Shown piece after piece: positions 25,101 through 37,100 of a stretch of DNA of 64,000 bases. The stretch comes from Podocnemis expansa. Its lineage: Eukaryota > Chordata > Testudines > Podocnemididae. Numbering within the stretch: the first letter of the stretch is position 1; each line of letters opens with the position of its first letter. The notes below the pieces were generated by a model, which worked only from the letters and a program-made list of their open reading frames with translations, made no database searches and had not been told where the DNA came from. Location of the stretch: contig ML681994.1 in NCBI GenBank assembly GCA_007922195.1, positions 53,872,988 through 53,936,987 on the forward strand, read 5' to 3'. Made by a program: the position numbers and the translations under genes.

Positions 25101-28100
25101 AATTAAGGCATATATTCATTCTTGAAAGAAATGACTAGATAGTGAGTTTGGGGGAGATTATTACTAGTTTATGCCACAAGCTTAATATTACTTCAAATTC
25201 AATGACTGGGATGGTGTTTGTGTTCCTTGTTTCCTTATAAATATACGTAAAAGGAAAAAGAATAATATCGTTCATAGTAAGTTATCAAAAGTGTGGACTT
25301 AATTCTCTCACCTTAAAAAATAATCAAAGGCACTTAGTCTGATCCTGCCATGGGAGAATCAGGTATCTTTTGTTTTCAAAGATATAAATTGTGGAGTACA
25401 TATGTTATAATTAATATATACTTAGAAGTAGAAACACAGTTCTCTTCTGAAGGTGCAGAAATTCATCCCACTAAATGCATTTACGGGGCTTATTCTCTGC
25501 TGTGTGTTCTTCAAGTTTTTTTTCTTTGTTATTTCATATACAAAAGTTTGTTAGTATATTGTTAGTGTCTAAGGTTTCTTAATATTTTGTATACTGTTGT
25601 TAGTATACAAAGATTTTATTGTTAACATATGAAGCCAGACTGAGCCATTCTTCCTGAGTTTTCTACATTGCCTCTAATTGTGATATATGAACAGTGAAGT
25701 TTGAGCTCTAGATTTACCATCCCACAATTTATTCATAAAAAGACAAGAAGTTGGCCCTTCAGTTATGGAATTCTCTTCCCTTTAATCTATACCAAAATCC
25801 ATCTCTAGCACCTTTTCCAGTTAGGCTGAATCCCTCCACTAGCTTGGTCCTGGCAACTTCAAATATAATTGGTGTTATAAAAATCTCATATCAAAACCCC
25901 AAAATGCAGAGACAGTCTGCATTAACTTAATATCAGAATAAAGAGACAGAGAAGCTATTAAACCCCCTTTACAATTCAAGCAAAGATCTCACAGCATTTT
26001 CAGTCTGCTGCACCAAGAGTGCCATAGAATCCAGGAATCTGACCAAATATAAATCCCCTTTTCCACAAAGTCCACAGAGCCTACACACAGGATTTCAAAA
26101 AGGGTCTCAGATCAATTTTTGCAGGTCAGTATTGTAAACGTAGCTAAACTGTTATCCATTCTTAGGGAGCACATCTGATTTGTTACACATATCACATACA
26201 GGAAAAGGTTTTCGCATCACATGAAAGGTTTATCCCAGATTAATTTATAATCTGTTCAGTTGTAATAGCCAGCAATCCAAAAATAGAGCTTCACTGTCCT
26301 GCGCTGCATTTGTTTTCAGAAGGTGATCTGATGTGCTGCATGCTGACGGCAGGTCAACCCATCAAAAGGCCATGGCTATGGTTCTCCCTGCCGCTCTGAA
26401 TCTGCCTATCAGCTTTTGTTACGAGTACCATAGTTCACACTGTGAAACAGTCACTTAGAACTGGCTGAGGCAATGGCTCCCATTAGAAGCCATGAGGCGG
26501 CTTCTTCTCTGGTTTATTTCTATTCAAATAGTAACATGCCTATGATTGAAATGTTAATGACATGTACCAAAGGCCTCTTTCTCCTCCTCCCTACATGGGT
26601 CTGCGTTTTTAATTCTTATCTTTCATTAGCATGTGACAGAGACTCAGCTACATTTTCCTGGGAATACTGAATGGCATGATTTAGAAAATCTTTACCATAT
26701 GGTAAATACATAGTAAATTATTCTTATTATTGTCATTAGTTATTTATATTATTTGTTTATAAACCTGAGGATGAGAACCCCTCTGAATGCAAGGCTGTAT
26801 GGACATTTAGCAACAGACCCTTTCCCCTTTACAAGATTCCAGTCTATGGCCTACCTTTTGCAATTTACAATGTATCAGTTGCACCTCCACAGAAACCCAG
26901 TGTTTTCTAAGGGGCTTTGTGTGGGCCTAGCCATTCACCCCACAAGTTGTAAATTGCAGCCTCAAGGTCTAATTAGACACAACAGCCGAACAGTGGGAGA
27001 AAATTAGTATTTCTATCTCCATTCTACAGATGAAGAATTGAAGCACAGGAAAGTAAATGATTTGCCCAGAACCACAAGACCAGCCTTCTTATCCACCATG
27101 CGCTGTTGTAGCACAGATGTAGTGGGGAGGCTGAAAGGGGGGCAGAGCCTTCTCCACCCTATCCAAGCAAGCAAGATCTGGGCAAGTCATGATCTCTGGA
27201 GATCCACCAGGTTCAGTTAGGACACCTAAAAAAAAGAATGACTGCCAATCAGTGGAACACAACCAGTACTCCCCCACAGAGAACAGCTTTCCTTTTCTAT
27301 GATAAGCATAGCCCCTCTTTGTAAGTGCAGCATTCCTAAGAAAACAAAGGCCACGCTATGGAATTCTTTCTAAAGTTAATACAAAACCTTCCCCGGTGAG
27401 GTACTTTCTTGGATTAGAACAATTCCTTCCCCCAGGAATTATTTACAAAGGCTTTTCCAATTTAAAGCCAGATGTTTGAAAAGAAAGAGCAAATAGAAGG
27501 GGGAAATAGTGTGTTATTTGCCCCTTTCTCTAGGAAGAACTCTTGTTTTCTCCTTGCTCTGAGTGAAGGAAGCATTATTTACAAGTACCCAGTCATCTTC
27601 CCAGAAAAGCTGTACTGTGCTGCAATCCTGGCTTTCCTGTGGGCTACAAGAGTCTGCCTGCTTGGTCTGTTGATGGAGGGCCTGTCAGCTTGCAGGGAAG
27701 TTCCAGCCTCATCCTATTGTTGAAACTTCAGTCGCAGGCCCTAAGTAGAGGGAGCAGTCTGAGCTTCCCACAAATTTCTACCCATCTCCAGAGATCTCTT
27801 CCTCTCCTTGTGACCGTGTCCCCCACCCCACAGAGATATCAGAAAAAAACTGGAGAAGGCTAATGCCAGCTCAGGCAGGTTCTTTTACCAAGCCAAAAGC
27901 CACGATCCTTTTCCTAGTCACCAACTTCATGCTGCTCAGTTACTGTCAGCTGAGAATGGGACCCCTTGTTTTTCTGAAGGCCATGCCTCCTTCTGAATTT
28001 AAATTAATTCAAAGCAACATTTAAAATAATTTGGTCTGAATAAAAACAAAATTAAGATGCTGTTTCCTGTATGCATTAAGCATGGTAAAAGGACACCATG

Positions 28101-31100
28101 GCTGCCATTGCATTCCATTTTTAAGATTAGCATCAGGGTAGAGAGAAACATTCAGTGCAATTGTGGCATGGCTGAGAGCTCAACAATAGCCATACCATCT
28201 CAGGGCCAAGGCAACAAGAATTAAGAATAGAAAGGAGATCTGATTTATTTCTGGAAGATTCCAACTGTGCTGTTTTGAGATTTTTAAAACAACAAGCACA
28301 GTGAAAAACTATTGTAGATGGTTGAAAAGGCTGGTCCCTGATTTGCTTTTTGGACAGTGAGGGTGCCAATCAGTGTTCATTTGCCATGTTGAACAGCACT
28401 TAACAGAGAGGACTGCATGAAGGTTGCCATGGTCCTTTCCTTAAGAAAGCTAGTAATGTGATGCAAAGACATTAGCTCAAATCCTCAGTTCAGATCCAGT
28501 CCAGGTCAAATGTTATTAAAATCATGTGGGTGTTTGTTGCTGGTATTGGGGCACTCCCCCGTCAAATCTGGAGAAGGTGAACAAGCTTCTCTGAGTTTAA
28601 CCACTACCACATAGGCAGGCCTCTTGAGCCTGTATTAGCTGGAGGAAGCAAGTTTAAAAGAAGAGTTTGCCACAGGAAGAAGAGGCAATTGGGGGAAAAA
28701 TTGTTCCACCCTCAAAAAGCTGATGCTTGCTCCAGAGTCATTGAAAAGGGAAACAACTTGCAAGCCCCTGCTGCTCACAAAGGCAAACCAGACATTTTAC
28801 AAGAAAACCAAGAGACTGAACAACTTAAATGGAATACCACACAGCAGAGTCTAGAAAGGGGGAATAAAGTTCCCAAGCGGAAAAAGAACATTTAAAGTAG
28901 ACATTTTGTCACTGCCTGACTATGACCCTAAAGAGAGACAGACCCAACTTATCACCAGGACCTATAAGAAATGAATGGGTAGTCTCAGCACAGTTCCTAG
29001 GACACCGGCGTATTCTTTATAACAATCACAGTTGTGACTATCACAAAGGGCAGATAGCTCAGTTTCATCCCCTTCCCCCCCTCGCTCCTCCCGAGCAGTT
29101 TGAGGGACCCTTGTTGGGCAGTGTGGGGAAAACTTCCAAAAGCACTTCCCTAGATACTGCTGTACCTATTCTGCAGTTACACAGGTGACTTCATTATCCA
29201 GAAACGTCAGGTAGGTGAGGTAATATCTTTTACTGGACTTCAGTTGGTGAGAGAGATGAGCTGTAAGATTACACAGAACTCTTCTTCAGGGTCTGGAGTC
29301 AGTAAACTCAAGTAAAAGTTCTGACAAGCTCAAAAGCCTGTCTCTCTCACTAACAGAAATTGGTCCAGTAAAAGATATTACTTTACCCACCTTGCCTTTA
29401 ATATCCCAGGACTGACATGACTACAGCAGTTCACGATCCAGGACTGTCAATCAAACTCAGCTTCCATAACTTCTAAATTCAAAGCTTGGATTCAGAGCTG
29501 AACTTTCCTTGACTTCAGAGAAATATGGATCTATTTTGCCAAGTTCCAAAGGGGCAGCTGTGTTAGTCGAGTTCAGTAAAACAAACAAGGAGTCTTGGGG
29601 CACTTAAAGACTAACACATTTATTTACTGCATGAGCTTTGAGAAAACCCCACTTTGTCAGATGGTTTGAAGATGGGAGAAGCTTACAGAATGGGAGGAAA
29701 TAAATGCAGTGAAGTGTAAGTCATGGAGGGGTTAAAGTTAGCTGGAATGTGGAGGAATGTCGTTCCAGAGTTCACTATTTTTAGGGGCTCAGCATTCCAG
29801 GCCCCATAAAAATAGAAAATGGAGCTGGAACGCTGTGTTCCGGGGCCCACCATTGAAAAATAGCAGGCCTGGAATGCAGCATTCTGGCACCGCTTTCTAT
29901 TTTTAGGGGCCCGAATGCTGCGCCACTAAAAATAGTGGGCCCCAGAACAGTGTTCTGCCATGTATTCTGGCAGGGCAGGGTGTTCTGGGGCAGGGCCCAA
30001 GCTCCGTACCAAATCCCTCCCCTTCGAGGCCCTTTCCCAACCTGGGGCCTGCCTCCACTCCCCCCGCCCCAGCTGGGCTCAGGCCACACTGCCAGCCTGA
30101 CCCGGGGCTTACCGTCTCCTCCGCAGCCGTGCCGTCCCTGGTAAGTAGTGGGGCAGCCTGCTCACTCTGGGGTGGCATTGAGGAACAGGGGGTGGGTGTT
30201 GGGGGCAGGAGGTAGATATTGGAGGCAGGGGAGTGAGTATTGGGGGTGGATTTTGGGGGTGGGTATTGAGGGCTAGGGTGGATTTTGGAGACAGGGGAAT
30301 GGATATTGGGGGCAGGAGCTAGGGTGGAGGAAGGTGTTTGGGGGGCAGGAGCTGGGGTGGGGGGCTGGTGTTTGGGGGCCAGGAGTGGGAGTGCAGGATG
30401 GGGGCCCACCCGTGTGGAAGGGGAGCCCACCCGATTAGAAGGGTTCCAGGGCCCACCAAATTATACTTTAAACCCTGTAGTCATGGGAACAGGTCATACT
30501 GTAACACCAAATCAAAGCAGTTGTAAAGATTCAAACACTGGGGAGTAGCAATTTTGGTTCAGGTTTACCTTTATGAAATCCAGACACTGATTTTCATAAA
30601 GGTACCTCCTAAAGGTGTAGTGACTAAGGCTAATTCTGCCAGTAGTTATAAATGACTTTGCTAGTTATTTGATGCAGACACCTGAGATACGTTAATTCTA
30701 TAACTGCCAAGTCCAGATACATTAAGGTCTGTACTATCTATGATCAAACCAAAGAGGGACCAAAAGCTATATACAGACTTTACCTAAACATCAAAGTATT
30801 GATGCACCTTGGTCTGTACAGCTAGACTGGCAAAATATCACAATGGAATTCATGTTGGGAAAAACGAGGGGGACAGGAGAATGACAGAAAATAAAATATT
30901 ACCTGTCAATCTATTCTAAGCCATTCTAAAGCAACAACATTAAACTTTGCATCCTGGCATTTATTCAGTGTTTGGGTTTAATTGTAGGTTGCTGAGCAGC
31001 TTATTAATCCTTTTGGAGAAGATGACGATGATTTTGAAACAAATTGGTGCATCGACAGAAATTTGCAGGTCAGTATTTTTTGCCTCAATTTTTCTCTTGT

Positions 31101-34100
31101 CTGCTTTACTGCAGTCTACTATAAATGTATTACTTATAAAACTGAGACACTGGCTAGCAGCACTAAGAGTGATACAAAATGATTCTTTACCCAGAAAAGT
31201 TCATATCACCAGAATCCCTCATTTTTTTTGTTTTTAGAATTGATATATTGTTATTTTACTACGTCATATGCCTTGTCTAGTGTGAAAAGGATGCAAAGTG
31301 AAAACACCTGAGCTGACCTTAAACACAAGCATAATTTCATGCCACTCTGCCCAAAATAACCAAATAAATAACTCGAATACAGTTCCAACAAGCTAGGAAG
31401 TACATGAAAAAGGTTCCAGTAATATACAACTCACAGTTGTTAAAGTTTTATGTTAATCTGCCCTTTTTAAAAGACCTTAATGGATTATTAATAAACTGAA
31501 GAAACTGAGCAATGCCCATACCAGTGTTCAGAATCATTTCTCACACTGCATGCAAACCATGAGTTGTGGCCAAGCCATGAGCAGTGCAATCCTCTGTGGG
31601 CAACCCTGGGAGGAGTTGAACTCCTCAGGTTCAGTGACTATGAGGAGATGGAGGATAAAGTATTTGAGGATGAGCAGCGTTCTCACACATAAGGAGATCC
31701 TGGAAAAACTACTGCAAACCAATTTGCATTCTCATTGACATCTTTACAAACTCACTGATGTCAGTTGAGGCTGTACCCACGTAATAGGTGGCAGATTTTG
31801 TCCCTAGATGTGTACAAAGTAAGTAAATAAGTCAGCACTGCCAAATCTTGCTATTGAAATTATTCCTACATCCCTTAGGCCCAAGGACACAATTGTGACC
31901 CTGCCACCCAGGAGAGTAAGGGGACATGAAGAATTGCAAGGGCTACTCATGCTGCAGATAACAGAACAGGAAGGTGACTGATCTCCATGGGATCATCCCT
32001 CCAGAGCAGGTGTGTGGAGAGTAGGAGCAGAGGCACAGGGAGTAAGGGCGACCTCGAATCCACCCTTCACAGTGTGCTGGCCAACTCAGCTGAGCTGACA
32101 TCATAAAAGAAGTAGACACATCTGATCATATCAGTTCTCAATCAGTTTGGGTCATTCCTAGGGGAATGCAGTTAAATACAACTTGTCACATAGTCACAGC
32201 TGAGAGAGAGAGAGAGAGAGAGATGTTCATGTGCTCTGTTAGGAAGACTTTTATTCCAAAGTGTGCTTAGAAGTTCCTCTGTGTGAACTTCTACATGCAA
32301 AACATCTCTGCAGTAAGCACAACTAATAATCCATATATATATATCCTGGAAACTCGGCAATTAACAGACTCACAGGACCATTTAGTTAAATAATCTAGTT
32401 AATAATAATGCTTACTGGAAAAGTTAATACTTTATAATTTGCAATTAAATGTGATGTAATAGGAAGTTAATTGTTTTGCAAACATTTGGAGCGCTAGCCT
32501 ATTCTAATTAAAATCCATGAAATTTGCTGCTGTTGTGCGAGCAGAAATAATCTATTTTAACTTTTTATGTAGTGCCTATTAATGTGGATTAAGCCTGTAA
32601 ACACAATGTACATTTTACATAGTTTCATAAAATATATTTCAAAAAATATTTTCCATATTGCGGAAAACAGTATTTTAGACACAAAGCCGTCTTTAAAGTA
32701 GTGTAATTACAACAATGATCCCAGGTCTCACTTCTGGCTGTGGATGAAATGCACATGAATTTACCAAAGATGGACAAAGATATTTACTGGGATGATTCGT
32801 TGGCTCAGCCACCATACACACTGGCAGCTGCTGATTACTGTATTCCATCTTTCCTTGGATCTACTATTGAAATGTAGTAAGTAAAGCTCCCATCGTTTCA
32901 TGATGCATTAAAAATGTGTCCAATCGTCTTAATGGCTTATGGTGCTTTAAAGGTATAGCAGGCATAAATCTGATTTCAGCTTTGACATTCAACATTTAAA
33001 AATGAATAAGTTTAAAATATTTGATGCTTTCATTTCATATGCACAAAAGTGTACAAATTCAACACCTAGAAAAACTAGTGATTTAAATGACCCTTTCAGA
33101 AGAGTGACACTAATGTAGCCTTTTGGATCTTGGTGGCATTGGAGCAGTATCAAACAGCATAAGCCAAAGAGGCAGCAAGGCTTTTCACAGATATTTTCAA
33201 AATACTAAATCCTCTGTGTGCATGATACTGCAATTAGCACAGTAACCATTTATTTGCTTGTCACTTAAACAGACGCTCCCTTTCTTCTTGCTGGGAAAAA
33301 TAATTCCAGATCTTTGGGAGGTAAACTATAGAAATGGTCATAGAGTCATAGAAGGTTAGGGATGGCAGGGACCTCAGGAGTCTTATGAATTTTCAGCCAG
33401 CAATAAGCCAAATATATTTTTATCACATACAACCCTATTATAAATAACTCACAAGAGTATGTGCCACTGCTGGGGCACTCTACTCTATACCAGTGGTTCC
33501 CAAACTGTGGTCCAGGGACCCCTGGGGGGTCAGCAGAGTTTTTGCAATGGGTCCATGAATACATCCAGCCACAGCTGCTGCTGGCCAGCAACAGGTGGGG
33601 TGGGCCCAATCTGGCCCCAGCTGCACTGGCCAGCGATCCATGTTGGAGAGGGCTGTAAATCAGGGGTACCAAATTTATGGCCTGCAAGGCTGGATATGGC
33701 CTGCCAAGTTCTCTGATCTGGCTAGTAAAGCTGCTACCTGGGCTGTGGCTGGAAGCTCTCTGCAGCAGTGAACTCCAAAGACAGGCTCCCAGCACAGCAG
33801 GGCTAGGTGCGCATCTGACTCACTCATGTAATCCAAGTCACAGCACAGGCGAACAAAAGAAGAGCTCCAGCCAATCCCAATTCAGTTCTGCTGTGGTCTG
33901 CCAACCAATCAGAGTCTCAGTCACAGCAGGCTAGGCCAGCTCTGGAGATCCATCACTCTGCCCCCACACCTCCCCCACCCTAACTGTTCACTAGGGGTCA
34001 GTCAGCATGCTAATTTAACTGACAGCACACTGGACAAATCACAACTAAAAAAGGAAAAGGTGGCTGGGGCCCACATGGGAACAAGTCAATCAAAGGCCAG

Positions 34101-37100
34101 CCAGGACTGAGCCAACGAAAGGCCAGCATTCTGAATGACTGACAGTGAGTAGGCCAGGGGAGGGGAGAGGTAGGACCCCAGCCTGGCTGCCTGTGACTGA
34201 GACTGATTTTTGCCTGCCACCATGAGGTAGGGGACATGGAAAAGGAAGGGGGGGGGTCTGAGAGCCAGCATGGGGAAAGGAGACCCATGAAGCAGGGAAA
34301 AAGGAAAGTGTCGGAGAGCCTGTGGGGTTGGGGAAGGGAAAGGGGAGCCTAAGCTGCTCTGAACATGGAGTGGGAAAGGGTTGGGGAGCCTATGTGGCCA
34401 CATGGCCCACAACAGGTATCCTGCTTTCCTGTGTGCCCCCCCCCCGAATGAGTTTGACACCTCTGCTCTAAATGAATTGTTTTTGCCATCTGTGAGCAGC
34501 CATGCTCTGGATATGTCCCCACCCCTTGGGAGCAGGCAGGGACCACATCCTCCACTGCCCTTCTGCAGCACCGCTGCCTGCAGTCAGTCCATGATAACAA
34601 CCATTATCTTTTGGGGGTCCACAAAATTTTTTGACATTAGAAAGGGGTCTTCATACTCAAAAAGGTTGGGAACCACTGATCTACACTATTATTTATACCT
34701 GCGCTGGGTAACAGGCCAGGCAGAGCATAAAAGGCTGAGTTAAAACAACTGATGTGTTTTAGTGCAAAACAGATCACCAGTAAACATAAACATCCCATAC
34801 CTTTAAGAGCCAAACCAATACTAGAGGTCACAGAAATTTTTCATTTGAAACTTTTTAAAAAAATTGTTTTTTCCAAAACCTAACACTTCAATGAAAACTT
34901 TTTTTTTCCTTCAAAATTTTCCAGCTTTTCACTGACCCTGGAAACTCTGTAATTTTGGGATGGGTTTAGTTTTTTCTCCTTAGCTATGTCTACACTGGGA
35001 GGCCGCTTTGAGGTTGACTTCACAAGGCCAACTTTAGGTTAACTTACAGTTAGCCTTGTTAAGTTGACATAAGGGTATGTCTACACTGGTGACTGTGTAG
35101 ACATGCCCCACTCCAGGTCTCGATCTGGCTCTGGGAGCCTGATCTGGCCCCAGCCACTGCCAGCAAGTGTTTGGGAGCTGGATTGGGCCCCAGAGTCAGA
35201 TTGGGCCCGGGGGGGGCAGGGGGCAGGGCCCAGACCTGGGCCCCAGCTCCTAGGTCAACTTAAGGCTTAAGTTGACCTTAGGAGCAGGTGTTATTAAGTT
35301 GACTTAACACAAGTCCAATTTGGACCTGGATTCCTTAAGTCAATTTAAAGGGGGTTAAGGCAATCTAAGGCTCTACTGTAGACATACCCCCTGACCCTTT
35401 TTCTATCTCTGACTACATTTTTGCCACCAAATAAAATAAAAAGAATGATGTTCAGGTTTATATCCCCTGTTCTTTTTGCCAGATAGTAACTTTTCCAAAG
35501 ATACAGGGTGACAAAAGGAAGAGGAAGAAAACACACCTTTAAGAAGGAAGATGAGGTCAAGGATGTGTTGTAGAGGTCTGACATGGGGGGTGTAGGTGAT
35601 TTGACCTCATCTTCCTCTATATGCTGTTCCCCAGTGTTTGAATCTTTACAACTCTTTTGATTTGCTGTTACGGCGTGACCTGTTCCCATGACTTACACTC
35701 TCTTGCATTTATTTCCTCCCATTCTGTAAGTTCCCCATTCTTCAAAGCATCTGTCTGACAAAGTGGGATTTTCTCCCACAAAAGCTCATGCGATAAATAA
35801 ATTTGTTAGTTTTTAAATGCCACCAGACTCTTTGTTTTGCTGAACTAGACTAGCACAGCTGCCCCTTTGGAACTTGATTTTCAAGGGCACTTGTGTCCCT
35901 AAATCACTCTGGCACGATTTTGAAACTCCTATCCCTGCTTCGAGAAGCACCAACAACTTTTGCCTGGGCCTTTTCCTGATAGAATGAGGAATATATCACA
36001 CAGAATAATTATTCTCATCCTGTCCCTGCAGAGCCCTGATCATGTGGCTCTGCCACTAAGGACCATTCCACTGTTCTGAGACAAGAGGAGGAACAAATCA
36101 GAATTACCTGTGCTCCTCACTTTTTCAGTGCTTCTGGAGACCTTCCCCACTTTGCTCTTGTTTGTTCCTCCTTGTGGAGGCCCTTTATCAGGAACGCATT
36201 TATTCTTTGAGTCTTATCATTCACTATTAATGTAGCTCTGTTCCACTTATACCCAGGCAGACAGAAAATAGATTGTTGTATGAACCATATTTTTCATTTA
36301 ACGTGTAGGTCTTACAGCAAACAGTAAACACCTTGTGATTCAGGAATAAAAAAAGAAAAATACACACTGACACATGCCACATCACTTTATCTTACAGGCT
36401 GACTGACACAGAGTTCCTCCGTGGGGAAAGGTGGCCCTGGGATGATGAGAAATACAGGCAACGGCCCTCTGTGCTGAGAAGAGTTAAGAGATTTCTGAGT
36501 GTCCATGAAAGCTCTGCCTCCCCAACTAGAGGGCACTACAGCCGACAGGCAAGTGAGAACTCTGTGTTTTTCCCTGCACACGAAAAGGGTCACATCAGCA
36601 ATTTACAAGAAATGCATTCTAGAGGGAGACATTTTGCCTCAAATGCCAAGAAGAAACATGATCTGGGTGAGAGGAATCCCTACACTAGCATGGATCTAGC
36701 AACTATTAGTGAAATTGGCAGAGACAACATTTTAGAGAGCTACCCATCTAGTGACAATGATGCAGCAACTAAAACGGCTTTGCCAGTACCTGAAATGCTT
36801 GTCGCTGAAACTGAGGACACCACACTCAATGTGTCAGGCAACCAGATTTCACAGACAGACACCGTCACAAACCTAATGACAGAAGGGGAGCCCCTAAGAA
36901 GCCCAACTGAGCCACATTCTGAATCTGTGGATACTCCACTAACTCATTCAGAAATGGCTGTGACTCTTACCCCCTCTGAGCAGCATAAATCATCCACAGT
37001 TGTGACAGAGGAACCAACAGCTGATTTACTCAAAAGCGTGACAGCAGGTGATAGCAATGATCTATGTGGAAGCCCTGAGAAATGCTCCCCAGACTTCCAT

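Larger units (their letters stand above)
18947..30987. other. BEST3 intron 7
   Basis: A 12-kb intron holding a hAT element (19826-20103), a tRNA-like repeat (20161-20300), a large CR1 (20385-23830), a palindromic element (23866-24312), another tRNA-like repeat (24380-24520), a MIR-like SINE (27015-27110), Penelope fragments (29205-29430, 29541-30545) and a hAT element (29726-30477). I recognise nothing at 24960-27000 and 27120-29200. The similar, oppositely oriented sequences near 19230-19400 and 24700-24860 suggest one older repeat was split by the insertions between them. Confidence 0.7.
32883..36397. other. BEST3 intron 9 (remainder)
   Basis: Contains a CR1 3' end (33338-33385), a hAT element with a second hAT nested in it (33491-34678), a palindromic element (34981-35390) and a Penelope-like 3' end (35590-35876). 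I recognise nothing at 35880-36390. Confidence 0.75.

Noticed and set aside
29781..30548. Pro-rich (minus) and Gly-rich (plus) frames up to 175 codons
   Set aside because: Produced by the G-rich minisatellite of a hAT element.
33346..34743. Frames of 80-160 codons on both strands in BEST3 intron 9
   Set aside because: They cross the ends of the nested hAT elements, so they cannot be one conserved gene.
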